Source of the DNA: an uncultured Pseudomonadales bacterium
GTDB lineage: Bacteria; Pseudomonadota; Gammaproteobacteria; Pseudomonadales; Pseudohongiellaceae
Length of the DNA: 64,000 nt
Reading direction: 5' to 3'
NCBI GenBank assembly: GCA_943789335.1
Contig: CALSTS010000006.1
Span: forward strand, 62,001-126,000
This document shows, piece by piece, positions 17,321 to 27,800 of this stretch. The translations under genes and the position numbers were made by a program. Numbering within the stretch: position 1 is the stretch's first letter; each line of letters starts with the position of its first letter. The notes under the pieces are model-generated. The model ran no database searches. It saw nothing but the letters and a program-made list of their open reading frames with translations, and was not told the origin of the DNA.

Positions 17321-18406
17321 TTAACGTCTTCTTTCTATTTGAACTCTGACGGTGACGTCCGCTTCAATGCGTCTATTTTGAGCTCGTCCGGTGGCAGTAT
17401 CATTGCTGGCAACAGGCTGGGTTTCACCAAAGCCTACTGCTGTTAACCTTGAAGCAGCAATTCCGTATCGCATAATCAGTTCGTTTCTAACTGCATTGGC
17501 ACGTCGCTCTGAAAGGGCCTGATTGTAATCTTCTGTACTAGTACTGTCAGTATGGCCTTCAATGGTTGCACGAGTGTTGTTGTATTCGCGCATGAAATCT
17601 GCAAAATCTTCGATCTCACCTTGATATTCATCTTTTATGTCTGACTTATCGGTATCGAATCGAACAGCCAAAGTTTGCTCGCGTTGTTCATCATCCAGAA
17701 TTACACAACCACGCGCATCAACGGCCAGATTTCTATTGGTGTTTGGACAAGCATCATTGGCATCTACTACGCCATCACCATCACTGTCCAGGGGTCTGGC
17801 AGGTTGTGGAGCAGGAGTAGGTTCAGGTCTCGCTACAGGAGCTGGTGCAGGTCTTGAGTCGCGTGAGCCAAAAACATAGGCAATGCTGGCACTTAACATA
17901 TAGTCTTCATCTAAACTGCCGCTAGGTTGAATCATCATGGCTTCAATTTTACCCATCCAGTTATTACTGAAAAAGTATTTTACGCCCGCATTCACATCCA
18001 GACTTTCACGGTCAAAATGTGCTGCTCCAACACCTGCTAATCGAAGTTTGCCTATTCCTACTCCAACATAAGGCTGCCAACCACCACGAATTTGATCGAA
18101 ATTATAGTTAATCCCACCATGTAATAAGCTAAGATCGGCTTCAGCTATACTGTTAAGAACATCAGATTCAACCTCGCTATGCTGTATTGTTCCTGACAGA
18201 CGTTCAGACAGAGGAAACTCTAAGCCTAGCTGAAAACCGATGTCATCATCTTGGTTTTTGTCACCATTAAACAGATAGTCAACAACACCTGCATTTATAT
18301 TCAAGCGATTATCGACCTCTTGAGAATAGCCAGTGCTAGAAAAGGATAAAAGTCAAACTGATACAATAGTTGCCGTAATTTTATTGAGTAGTAATTGCTT
18401 CGTCAT
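17321..18406 (-). CDS. OmpA family outer-membrane protein, gene with a stop codon in the signal peptide
   Basis: From ATG 18406 the frame reads a typical Sec signal (MTKQLLLNKITATIVSV), meets TGA at 18353-18355, and continues in frame with LLSFSSTGYSQ and the mature protein. The mature part has an eight-strand-like N-terminal barrel (about 145 residues), a proline-rich linker, a calcium-binding-like DSDGDGVVDANDACPNT repeat, and the C-terminal OmpA peptidoglycan-binding domain (IEGHTDSTSTEDYNQALSERRANAV, GFGETQP, NRRIEADV). Without the signal peptide the barrel could not be exported. The longest uninterrupted frame starts at TTG 18304, already inside the mature protein. One base change would restore the gene. 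Confidence 0.85.
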
Positions 18407-18491
18407 GGTATTTTTTGACCTTAAATGTAATGAATGGTTAATTTGAAAGCGGGCTTGTTAGACGCTTTTATTTTTAAAAAGCAAGTATTAT

Positions 18492-19316
18492 TTACTGCGC
18501 TTCTTCTGCATTAATAGTATGCATATAAACATCTTGTTGTGGATAAGGGATAGAAATGCCTGCCTGATCCAAAGAAAGTTTAATGGTTTCTAACAGATCT
18601 GCGCGAACTGCCCAATAGTCTTCCGCTTTAACCCAAGGGCGCACATTGAAATTCACACTAAAATCGGCCAATTCTGCTACTGCAACCCCAGCTTCAGGAT
18701 CCTTAAGAATTCTAGGGTCTGCATCAATTATACCAAGGATGATGTCTCTAGCCTGACCTACATTATCGTCGTAACTAATACCGATAACCAAATCTACACG
18801 GCGAGTTCCAAGTGTATTTACATTAACAATGGTTCCACCAATAACGGCTGAATTTGGAATAATAATTCGCTGGTTATCTGGCGTATGCATTAAAGTACAA
18901 AATAATCCAATCTCATCAACAGTGCCGGCACTGCCACCAGCATTAATATAATCACCAATCTTAAAGGGACGGAAAATAATGATCATGACGCCAGCAGCAA
19001 AGTTACTTAAGGAATCTTTAAGTGCTAAGCCAATCGCCAAACCAGCGGCGCCGACAATGGCTAGGAGTGAGGTGATATTGATGCCAAGTTGGTCAACAGA
19101 TGCTAGTACAACAGCAATCAGTAAGACTGAGTAAATCATTGTGCTTAGGAATTTCACTAGCATGTCATCCATGCCAGACTTACTCATAGGCTTTTTGGAA
19201 AAGTCAGCCACTGCTCGTGCAATCATTTTTCCAATTATAAAAATTGCTACTGCAATAATTATTTGGATGCCCCAAGGGATTACATAATCGTTAAGTATGC
19301 TCATGCCGTCTTCCAT
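18492..19316 (-). CDS. mscS: Small-conductance mechanosensitive channel, MscS family
   Basis: A 274-residue protein close in length to E. coli MscS (286). Three N-terminal membrane helices end in the pore helix AIVGAAGLAIGLALKDSLSNFAAGVMI-type Gly-Ala pattern, followed by RPFKIGDYINAGGSAGTVDEIGLF of the beta domain and the alpha/beta vestibule (DLVIGISYDDNVGQARDII). It opens under hypo-osmotic membrane tension and releases solutes. Start ATG 19316; an internal ATG at 19304 (MSILNDY) is also possible. It stands alone between the OmpA-like gene and the deacetylase gene. Confidence 0.93.
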   Translation of the reverse strand: MEDGMSILNDYVIPWGIQIIIAVAIFIIGKMIARAVADFSKKPMSKSGMDDMLVKFLSTMIYSVLLIAVVLASVDQLGINITSLLAIVGAAGLAIGLALKDSLSNFAAGVMIIIFRPFKIGDYINAGGSAGTVDEIGLFCTLMHTPDNQRIIIPNSAVIGGTIVNVNTLGTRRVDLVIGISYDDNVGQARDIILGIIDADPRILKDPEAGVAVAELADFSVNFNVRPWVKAEDYWAVRADLLETIKLSLDQAGISIPYPQQDVYMHTINAEEAQ

Positions 19317-19408
19317 TAATTTGCTCCAATGCTGATTAAAATAGGGTTAATAACCAATAATCCTATATCTTCACATGGATTTTTACTATGACTTTTATCA
19401 GCAAAGAA

Positions 19409-20332
19409 TTATAAGTTTGTTTGAATGCCGTTTAGGTAAGCCTGAATACTAGTGCTTAATGCTTCTAGGTTATAGCCGCCCTCAAGCACAGACAGCATTC
19501 TGGATTGGCAATATTCTTCGGCTATAGCAGCCAAGCGCTGTCCCAGCCATTGGTAAGTCAATTCGGAAAAGTCAAAAGACGCTAGAGGGTCCTTATGGTG
19601 CGCATCAAAGCCAGCTGAGACCAAGAGGAGTTGAGGTTTAAAATCTCTTAATGCTGGAATAACCTGCTCACTAAATATAAGTTGGTAAGCGCTGTGTCCA
19701 GTACCTGAGGCCAATGGAATATTAAGTATATTGCCAGGAATATTTTCAGCTTCACTGCCTGTGCCTGGATAAAATGGACTCTGGTGAGTAGATATATAAA
19801 ACAGTCCTTTTTTATCTTTCACAATATCTTGCGTGCCATTCCCGTGGTGTACATCAAAATCAACAATGGCGATGCGTGCAAGGTCATATTCCTGTTGGGC
19901 ATAAAGTGCCGCAATAGCAATATGGTTAAATAAACAGAAGCCCATAGACTGGTTACTTGTAGCGTGATGTCCTGGTGGACGCGTTGCACAAAAGACATGC
20001 TGTATATTTCCAGCGATCAAGAGATCAATTGCTTTGCAGGCTGCACCAGTCGCTCGCAAGGCTGCCTGCATAGAGCCAGCAGACATCAGGGTATCAGCAT
20101 CAATTTGTGCTAGGCCTTCACTTGGTGCTATAGCCTTGATGTGTTCAAGCATTTCAGAGGTATGCGCTAATAGGACTTGTTGTTCGTTCCCGAGTGGTGC
20201 TGGTTCATAATGAGCAATATTGTCGAGGATAGTTTGTAAGCGTTTGGGGTTTTCAGGATGGCCATAACCAGGGTCATGTTGCAGGCAATCTAGGTGACTG
20301 TATATGAGTGTTTTATTAATCTCTATATGCAT
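19409..20332 (-). CDS. Histone deacetylase family protein (acetylpolyamine/acetoin-type)
   Basis: A 307-residue class II-like HDAC fold. Zinc and charge-relay motifs are complete: HPENPKRL, CATRPPGHHAT (catalytic His pair), MGFCLFNHIAIAA, VDFDVHHGNGTQD (zinc Asp and His), and SAGFDAHHKDPLA (second zinc Asp). Bacterial relatives remove acetyl groups from polyamines, proteins or acetoin-pathway enzymes. Start ATG 20332. It lies 24 bases downstream of the purN-like gene on the same strand, so both may share a transcript. Confidence 0.9.
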   Translation of the reverse strand: MHIEINKTLIYSHLDCLQHDPGYGHPENPKRLQTILDNIAHYEPAPLGNEQQVLLAHTSEMLEHIKAIAPSEGLAQIDADTLMSAGSMQAALRATGAACKAIDLLIAGNIQHVFCATRPPGHHATSNQSMGFCLFNHIAIAALYAQQEYDLARIAIVDFDVHHGNGTQDIVKDKKGLFYISTHQSPFYPGTGSEAENIPGNILNIPLASGTGHSAYQLIFSEQVIPALRDFKPQLLLVSAGFDAHHKDPLASFDFSELTYQWLGQRLAAIAEEYCQSRMLSVLEGGYNLEALSTSIQAYLNGIQTNL

Positions 20333-20356
20333 TTATATCCAATGATATCCGTCACA

Positions 20357-20938
20357 TTATTCGTCTAATAAAATTTCTCGCAGTGCGCTAAGGTAAAGAG
20401 TTGGTTCACAACTTTGCACTTTGCCACGTAAAGTCTCGATCGATTCATTGTCTTCAACAGCAATAAGCTGTTGCTTAATTATAGGGCCTTCATCAATGCC
20501 ATCGGTTACATAATGAACAGTGGCGCCTGACTCTGTTTCCTTTGCATCTAATACAGCTTGATGCACGCGATCGCCATACATGCCTTTGCCGCCAAACTTA
20601 GGCAAGAGGGCCGGATGTATGTTCAGAATTTTATAAGGATATGCTCTTAAGGTTGCTGGGCCAATTTTTTTCATATATCCGGAACAGACAACTAGGTCAG
20701 TTTCAGCATCACGCAGGACAGTTTGTATTGCTTCATCAGCATTATCCTCACCACGATGGGTTTTAGCGCTGATGTGACGCACTTCAATGTCATTATCCAG
20801 GCACCATTGCAGAATTAAGGAATCACGGTTATTGGTGATGAGAACACCAAGCTCGGCATCAAGTTTGCCTGTGCGTATGGCATCTATAATTGCTCTGGCT
20901 GAAGATCCGCCGTGGGAAGCTAAAAAACTAATTTTCAT
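20357..20938 (-). CDS. purN: Phosphoribosylglycinamide formyltransferase-like protein
   Basis: A 193-residue PurN: it transfers the formyl group of 10-formyl-THF to GAR in purine synthesis. The catalytic residues fall at the E. coli numbering, Asn106 and His108 in ILNIHPALLPKFGGKGMYG, with the acid in VTDGIDEGPII (Asp149). The N-terminal loop is SHGGSSARAI, slightly unlike the usual GNGSNL. In many gammaproteobacteria purN follows purM; here purM is absent, so this could also be a paralogue. It shares a divergent intergenic region with the FKBP gene. Confidence 0.85.
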   Translation of the reverse strand: MKISFLASHGGSSARAIIDAIRTGKLDAELGVLITNNRDSLILQWCLDNDIEVRHISAKTHRGEDNADEAIQTVLRDAETDLVVCSGYMKKIGPATLRAYPYKILNIHPALLPKFGGKGMYGDRVHQAVLDAKETESGATVHYVTDGIDEGPIIKQQLIAVEDNESIETLRGKVQSCEPTLYLSALREILLDE

Positions 20939-21052
20939 TAAACTTGCTTCAAAAATAAAAATGAAATTCTAGCTTAATTTTTTGTTTATTGCCCCGTAAT
21001 CTCAAAAAGGTCGTGTTAGAATGTGCGCCTTTTTAATTTCACAGGAAAACAC

Positions 21053-21670
21053 ATGACAGATTCAATAACCTCTATAGATGATAGAGCCAGTTACGCAATT
21101 GGGCGTCAAATGGGTGAACAACTTGTTAAGAGTCCTTTTGAAGGCATGCAAACAGAGGCTGTATTGTCCGGTATGGCTGATGCATTGGCAGGAAGAGAAA
21201 GTCCGATTAGCCTTGACGATATGAATGAAGCTATTGATGATCTCAATAAACGCATGCTGCAAAAGCAGCAGGAAGAAGCGGGCTCATTAGAAGCTGAAGG
21301 TGAAACCTTTCTGGCGCAAAATGCAGAACGTGATGAAATCAAAATTACTGAATCTGGATTACAGTATGAAGTGGTTGAAGAAGGAGAAGGCGAATCGCCT
21401 GAACTCTCTTCCAGAGTTAAAGTCCATTATCATGGTACTCTAGTCGACGGTACAGTATTCGACTCATCGGTAGAAAGAGGTCAGCCAATCGATTTTCCAG
21501 TAAGTGGTGTCATTCCTGGTTGGACTGAAGCGCTACAAATGATGAGCCCCGGTGCTAAATACAAATTATATATTCCACATCAACTTGCTTATGGTGAGTC
21601 TGGCGCCGGCGGTGTGATTAAACCTTTCACAACATTGATTTTTGATGTTGAACTCTTAGAAATTTTATAA
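21053..21670 (+). CDS. fklB: FKBP-type peptidyl-prolyl cis-trans isomerase, FklB-like
   Basis: ATG 21053 (MTDSITSIDDRASYAIGRQM) is chosen over the in-frame upstream start because ACAGGA precedes it and it matches FklB. The 205-residue product has the N-terminal dimerisation helices (about residues 1-90) and a C-terminal FKBP domain (VKVHYHGTLVDGTVFDSSVERGQP, FPVSGVIPGWTEALQMM, YGESGAGGVIKPFTTLIFDVELL). No signal peptide is present, so it is cytoplasmic like FklB rather than FkpA. It is followed after 26 bases by the DUF1015 gene. Confidence 0.92.
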   Translation: MTDSITSIDDRASYAIGRQMGEQLVKSPFEGMQTEAVLSGMADALAGRESPISLDDMNEAIDDLNKRMLQKQQEEAGSLEAEGETFLAQNAERDEIKITESGLQYEVVEEGEGESPELSSRVKVHYHGTLVDGTVFDSSVERGQPIDFPVSGVIPGWTEALQMMSPGAKYKLYIPHQLAYGESGAGGVIKPFTTLIFDVELLEIL

Positions 21671-21696
21671 TTCATTTAAGAAAGATATAGAAGGCT

Positions 21697-22938
21697 ATGG
21701 CAAAACTCTTACCTTTCCGAGGCGTTCGACCTACTCCGACGCTAGCAGAAAAAGTTGCGGCACCTCCTTATGATGTTCTCAATAGTGCTGAAGCTCGTGA
21801 GATGGCTGCGGGTAATCCCTATACATTTTTGCATGTGAATAAACCTGAAATTGACCTGGATCCTGAAATAGATGTTCACGATGATAGGGTTTATCAGAAA
21901 GGGGCTGAGAATCTGCAATCTTTTATTGCTGACGGAGTGATTCAGCAGGATGATACTCAAAAATATTATGTTTACCGCCAAATTATGGCTAAGCATGAGC
22001 AAACGGGTTTAGTCGCGGTGGCCTCAGTTGAAGCCTATGAGCAAAACCTGATTAAGAAGCATGAATTTACCCGTCCGGAAAAAGAAGATGATCGAGTAAA
22101 ACATATGGATGTGTTGAATGCTCAAGTAGGCCCAGTATTTTTAACCTACCAGGCTGAAAAGCATATTGATGAATTAATTAATACTGTCACTGAGTCAGAG
22201 CCAGAATATGATTTCATATTGGGAGATGGAATCCGCCATACTTTTTGGGTGGTTAGTGATGCTGAAACATTAAACAATATTGAGCAGGCTTTTGTAGACG
22301 TACCATGTCTTTATGTCGCTGATGGGCATCACCGTTCGGCAGCAGCAACACGAATTAAAAATATGCGCCAACAGGCTAATGCTAATCACGATGGCTCTGA
22401 AGCCTATAACAATTTTCTGGTTGTGGTTTTTCCGCATGACCAGATGAAGATTCTTGATTACAACAGAGTGGTTGTTGATTTAAATGGCCTGAGTGAAAAC
22501 GAGTTACTAGAGCTAATTAAGAAAAAATTTGAAGTCAGTGAACAAGATAATGCTCACAAACCTTCAGCCTTACATGAATTTGGCATGTATATGAATGGAC
22601 AGTGGTATTCATTAACAGCCAGAGAGGGTGTTGTTGATGAAACTGATCCGGTTGCTCGACTAGATGTTGCAGTTCTACAGGATAATATTTTATCTCCGCT
22701 TTTAGGTGTTGATGATCCACGTGTAGATAAGCGTATCGATTTTGTCGGCGGGATACGCGGCATGGAAGGCTTGGAAAAACGGGTCAATAGTGGTGAGTGT
22801 AAAGTGGCATTTTCTTGTTATCCAACATCCATTGAACACTTAATGGCTATAGCTGATGCCGGTGAGGTAATGCCGCCAAAATCCACTTGGTTTGAACCTA
22901 AGCTAAGAAGTGGTCTGGTAATTCATTCTTTAGATTAA
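21697..22938 (+). CDS. DUF1015 family protein
   Basis: A 413-residue protein with the family hallmarks LPFRGVRPTP at the start, VAAPPYDVLNSAEAREMA, NPYTFLHVNKPEID, YVYRQ, the histidine site FVDVPCLYVADGHHRSAAATR and FVVFPHDQMKILDYNR-like region (FLVVVFPHDQMKILDYNR). DUF1015 proteins, about 400 residues, often sit near serine or methionine metabolism genes; the function is not established, though the HHR site suggests a phosphoryl-binding activity. It lies head-to-tail with the FKBP gene and converges on metR. Confidence 0.92.
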   Translation: MAKLLPFRGVRPTPTLAEKVAAPPYDVLNSAEAREMAAGNPYTFLHVNKPEIDLDPEIDVHDDRVYQKGAENLQSFIADGVIQQDDTQKYYVYRQIMAKHEQTGLVAVASVEAYEQNLIKKHEFTRPEKEDDRVKHMDVLNAQVGPVFLTYQAEKHIDELINTVTESEPEYDFILGDGIRHTFWVVSDAETLNNIEQAFVDVPCLYVADGHHRSAAATRIKNMRQQANANHDGSEAYNNFLVVVFPHDQMKILDYNRVVVDLNGLSENELLELIKKKFEVSEQDNAHKPSALHEFGMYMNGQWYSLTAREGVVDETDPVARLDVAVLQDNILSPLLGVDDPRVDKRIDFVGGIRGMEGLEKRVNSGECKVAFSCYPTSIEHLMAIADAGEVMPPKSTWFEPKLRSGLVIHSLD

Positions 22939-22949
22939 GCTTAAACAGT

Positions 22950-23870
22950 TTAGCTGCAGGGTCTAATACCTGCCAGACTAATTGGCGCTAAAGTTCTAAC
23001 TAGCTCCAGAAAATTTTCCAGCCAAGGTTCAGCATCATGCATGGTAGCCGCATAAAGTCGACACCAAAGCCCCTGTTTACCCAAAGGTAAAGTCTTGATA
23101 TAACCCTGATCAGCCTGAGGCTGCACAGACCATGTGGGCAGCATGCTTAAGCCACGACCGCTGGCCGTTAATTGTATAATGGCGAGAGTCAGTTCTGCGG
23201 TTCTTCTGGCCTTTGGTGTGATACCAGCGGGTCTTAAGAAATGCTTAATGCCATCTAACATATTGTCATCGACTGGATATTGAATCAGGGTCTCGTTAAT
23301 GAAATCTTCCGGTTTTATATAGGGGCGACTCGCCACTGGGTGATTTGGTGAGCAGCAGGCCACCATTTCAAAATCAAATAAAGCGTGATAAATCACACCT
23401 TCGCGTTGATCGGGCTCAGTGTGCACAGCCAGGTCGGCTTCATCTGTTAGCAGTAAGGCTACTGGGTCAGGCGTTAAGCCAGAAACCAGGTCTTGTTCCA
23501 CCTCCGGCCATTGGCCACGGAACTTATCCATGGTTGGCATTAACCAGTCAAAGCAACTATGACACTCAATAGCAATACGTAAACGGCCCACAGAACCTGA
23601 AGCAATACGAGCGACGTCGCGTTCTGCTGAATCTATTTGAGGTAGGCATAAGCGCGCAAGGTTTAATAAGCGCTCACCACCCGGGGTAAAACGAATCGGG
23701 TTACTTTTGCGTTCAAACAAAGAAGTGCCATAATAGTCTTCTAGCTGTTTGATCTGCTGGGACAAGGCAGATTGAGTAACATGAATATGTTCTGCAGTGC
23801 GTGACAATGTGCCGGTATCGGCCAGAGTTTGTAATAAGCGGAGATGACGTATTTCTAGTGGCGATTTCAT
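22950..23870 (-). CDS. metR: LysR-type regulator MetR
   Basis: A 306-residue LysR protein. The helix-turn-helix is at residues about 4-62 (EIRHLRLLQTLADTGTLSRTAEHIHVTQSALSQQIKQLE), and the effector domain carries the MetR pattern ECHSCFDWLMPTMDKFRGQWPEVE. MetR activates metE, metF, metH and other genes with homocysteine as coeffector. Its placement divergent from metF, with a 103-base shared intergenic space, fits autoregulation and activation of metF-metH from the same region. Start ATG 23870. Confidence 0.92.
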   Translation of the reverse strand: MKSPLEIRHLRLLQTLADTGTLSRTAEHIHVTQSALSQQIKQLEDYYGTSLFERKSNPIRFTPGGERLLNLARLCLPQIDSAERDVARIASGSVGRLRIAIECHSCFDWLMPTMDKFRGQWPEVEQDLVSGLTPDPVALLLTDEADLAVHTEPDQREGVIYHALFDFEMVACCSPNHPVASRPYIKPEDFINETLIQYPVDDNMLDGIKHFLRPAGITPKARRTAELTLAIIQLTASGRGLSMLPTWSVQPQADQGYIKTLPLGKQGLWCRLYAATMHDAEPWLENFLELVRTLAPISLAGIRPCS

Positions 23871-23907
23871 ATAAGCTCTTCTAATGATAAGTATAAATAT
23901 ATATAAA

Positions 23908-23936
23908 TTGACCTTATAAATAACATCAGGGATGAT
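23908..23936 (+). promoter_or_regulatory. Candidate metF promoter
   Basis: TTGACC (23908-23913), 17-base spacer, GATGAT (23931-23936), about 38 bases before the metF start. The -35 box is close to consensus. A MetR site should overlap it, but no clear TGAA-N5-TTCA was found. Confidence 0.45.
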
Positions 23937-23973
23937 AGCAAGGTTTTTTTAAGCTCGAATATGGTTATTTGAT

Positions 23974-24852
23974 ATGAGTTTTGCCGATATTAAAGAGGAA
24001 GTCTCTGTTTCCTTTGAGTTTTTCCCGCCCGCCGACCTTGGGAATGCTGAGCGTTTCTGGGAGTCTATTGATAATTTAGCCCAGCTGAAGCCTGATTTCA
24101 TTTCTATTACCTATGGGGCAGGTGGGACTACGCGAGATCGGAGCTTGAAAATATTACAACGTATTATTGCCGAGACCTCACTGGATCCTATTGCACATTT
24201 AACGTGTGTTGGGTCTAGCCGAGCTGAGGCTGACGATATGGCCAGACAGTTTCATGAAGCTGGCATTAAGCGGTTAGTTGCATTGCGTGGTGATCCACCC
24301 GGCGGACAAGAAAAATTTATAGTGCATCCCGACGGCTATGCTAATGCTACTGAGTTTATCTTAGGTTTAAATAAAGTTGCTGATTTTGATATAACGGTAG
24401 CGGCTTACCCTGAAAGTCATCCCGAATCACCGGGTTTAGATCATGAAATTGAGGTTTTAAAACAGAAGATTGATGCTGGGGCTAAACGCTGCATCACACA
24501 ATTCTTTTTTGATAATGATGCTTATCTGCGCTTTGTTGATAAAGCTAGATCAGCCGGAATAGAAATTCCGATTATCCCCGGTATTTTGCCGATTCTGAAC
24601 TTCACTCGTGTACAAGATCTGGCAGCCAGATGTGGAACTCATATTCCTGAGCGGCTGATAAGATTGTTTGCCGGTATAGAAGCCTCTTCCTCAGTGAACA
24701 ATATGTTAGCGGCTGCGGTGACTATTGAACAATGTGAAAACCTTTATGCAGCTGGGGTTAGAAATTTTCATTTTTACACCCTGAATAAATCTGATTTAAC
24801 TCGTGCCGTCTGCCACTCCCTAGGTGTGCGTGACAATTCCGAAAGTAAATAG
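23974..24852 (+). CDS. metF: 5,10-methylenetetrahydrofolate reductase
   Basis: A 292-residue TIM-barrel flavoprotein that makes 5-methyl-THF, the methyl donor for MetH. Family motifs are SFEFFPP, FISITYGAGGTTRDRSL, DPIAHLTCVG, VALRGDPPGG, AAYPESHPESP, CITQFFFDNDAYLRFVD and FYTLNKSDL. The length matches E. coli MetF (296). It stands divergent from metR and 28 bases upstream of metH in the same direction, so metF and metH make one methionine-remethylation operon. Confidence 0.97.
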   Translation: MSFADIKEEVSVSFEFFPPADLGNAERFWESIDNLAQLKPDFISITYGAGGTTRDRSLKILQRIIAETSLDPIAHLTCVGSSRAEADDMARQFHEAGIKRLVALRGDPPGGQEKFIVHPDGYANATEFILGLNKVADFDITVAAYPESHPESPGLDHEIEVLKQKIDAGAKRCITQFFFDNDAYLRFVDKARSAGIEIPIIPGILPILNFTRVQDLAARCGTHIPERLIRLFAGIEASSSVNNMLAAAVTIEQCENLYAAGVRNFHFYTLNKSDLTRAVCHSLGVRDNSESK

Positions 24853-24880
24853 ATTCAATTAAGTAAATAGAGAGTAATCA

Positions 24881-27800
24881 ATGTCGCATAAGGAATTATT
24901 TGCTGAGACTTTAAAGCAGAAAATCTTATTTCTCGATGGTGCTATGGGCACCATGATTCAAGGTCATAGTTTGCAGGAAAATGATTTTCGAGGAGAGCGT
25001 TTCAAAGATCATGCAAGTGAATTACGTGGCAATAATGATCTCTTAAGCATCACCAAGCCAGAATTAATTAAGCAGATACATACTGAATATCTTGAAGCAG
25101 GTGCAGATATTCTTAAAACCAATACCTTCAATTCAACGGGTATTGCACAGGCCGATTATAATCTGAGTGAGTTGGCTTATGAACTAAATGTAGCGGGTGC
25201 AACTTTAGCTCGTGAAGCAATCACTGCTTACAAGCAGATGAATGATCGTCCAATTTGGATAGCCGGGATTTTAGGCCCGACTAATCGTACGGCATCTATT
25301 TCGCCCAATGTAGAGGATGCCGGTTTTCGTGCGGTTACTTTCGATGACTTGTTTGATGATTATTCTCAATCAATCAAGGGGCTTTATGATGGTGGCGCAG
25401 ACATCATGCTTATCGAAACAATTTTCGATACGCTCAATGCCAAGGCGGCCATCGCAGCGGTTAAGAACTTTGAAATTGAGCACAATGTAAAGTTGCCTGT
25501 AATGATCTCAGGTACCATCACGGACCAAAGTGGACGCACCTTAAGTGGGCAGGTAGTAGAGGCTTTTTATAACTCTGTACAGCATGCCGAGCCGGTCAGC
25601 ATTGGTTTAAATTGTGCTCTAGGTGCCGAACAACTTCGTGAATATGTAGATGATCTTTCACGCGTGTCTGAAGTTAATGTGAGCTGTCATCCAAATGCGG
25701 GTCTACCCAATGAGTTTGGTGCTTATGATGAAAGCCCAGAGCATATGGCAGCAATTATCAGCGAGTTTGCCGAATCGGGCCTGGTGAATATTGTTGGCGG
25801 CTGTTGTGGCACGACACCAGAGCATATTCGAGCCATCCGCGAAAGCGTTGAAAATAAGCCACCAAGGACCTTAATAGAACCTAAACCTTTATGCCGCTTA
25901 TCTGGTCTTGAAGCGGTCACTTTAAGCAAAGAAAGCAATTTTATTAATGTGGGTGAGCGCACTAATGTTACTGGATCCAAGCGTTTTGAAACCCTAATTC
26001 TCAATGAAGACTATGACACAGCTATTAGTGTGGCTCTTGAACAAGTGGAAGGAGGCGCACAGATTATTGATGTCAATATGGATGAAGGCATGTTGGATTC
26101 TGCCGCTGCCATGACGCGCTTTTTAAATTTGATTGCTGCCGAGCCTGATATCGCCAGGGTGCCGGTCATGGTTGATTCTTCCAAGTGGTCGGTGATTGAA
26201 ACCGGCCTGAAATGTATACAAGGTAAGGGCATTGTTAACTCCATCAGCCTCAAAGAAGGTGAGGAGCAATTTCTTGAACAGGCGCGTTTGGTTAAACGTT
26301 ATGGTGCCGCTGTTGTGGTGATGGCCTTTGATGAAACAGGCCAGGCTGATACCTATGAACGCAAAATCCAAATCTGTGAACGGGCTTATAAGTTATTAAC
26401 TGAAGTTGCCGGTATTCCGCCTCAGGATATTATTTTTGACCCGAATGTTTTTGCTGTAGCGACAGGCATAGCCGAGCACGCTGAATATGGCAAAGCTTTT
26501 ATCGATGCTACCGCTTGGATTAAACAAAACTTGCCTCATGCGAAGGTGTCTGGTGGAGTTTCAAATTTATCATTTTCCTTTCGCGGTAATAATGCTCTAC
26601 GTGAAGCCATGCATTCCGTCTTTTTGTATCACGCAATTAAAGTGGGCATGGACATGGCCATTATTAATGCTGGGAAATTGCCCGTTTACGAAGACATAGA
26701 TGAAGGTTTACGCACAGCCATTGAAGATGTCATTTTCAATCGTCGGGAAGATGCTGGTGAAAGATTACTTGAGATAGCGACAACAATTGTCTCTAGAGTA
26801 AAAGATGAAAAGGAAGTATTGGCTTGGCGTGAAGAAGCTGTCGAAAAACGCTTGGCGCATTCACTGGTGCATGGCATAGACCAATTTATTGTAGAAGATA
26901 CGCAGGAAGCTTACGAGCTTTTAGGTTCTGCCATAAAAGTTATCGAAGGACCATTAATGGATGGTATGAATACTGTCGGAGATTTATTTGGCTCAGGTAA
27001 AATGTTTTTACCACAAGTGGTAAAAAGTGCACGTGTAATGAAAAAGTCTGTGGCGCATCTTGAGCCATATATTCTTGATGCCGGTGGTGAGCAACAGAAA
27101 AATGCGGGTGTAATTGTGCTTGCGACAGCTAAGGGCGATGTACATGACATTGGTAAAAACATCGTCGGCGTTGTATTGAGCTGTAATGGTTATAAGGTTG
27201 TTGATCTTGGCGTGATGGTGCCCAGCAGTAAAATATTGCAGGCTGTTAAAGATGAAAATGCTGATATTGTCGGCATTTCAGGCTTAATTACTCCCAGTTT
27301 GGATGAAATGGTACATGTCGCTAGCGAGCTGGAGCGTGAAGGTTTTAATCTGCCCTTATTGATTGGCGGAGCAACAACTTCACGTGTACATACTGCCGTA
27401 AAAATTGAAGAGAAATATAGCGGTGCCACCATTTATGTGCCGGATGCATCCCGCTCTGTTGGTGTGGCTAGTAAATTGTTAGGTGAAGCAACCGAGAACT
27501 ATACGGCTAGTATTCGAGCAGAATACGAAGAGGTTCGTATACAACGTCTGAAAAAGAATACTGTGAAGAATATTCTGACTTTGGAGCAAGCCAGAGCAAA
27601 CAAACCTAAAATTGATTGGTCTGTTTTTGTAGGAACAGAACCTACTTTCACAGGTATAAAAGTTTTTGAAGAATTCGATTTGCAGACTTTGATAGATCGT
27701 TTCGATTGGTCACCATTTTTCAGAAGTTGGGATCTGGCTGGAAAATTTCCGAAAATTTTAGACGATGCAGTCGTTGGTGAAAGTGCTACTGAACTTTATG

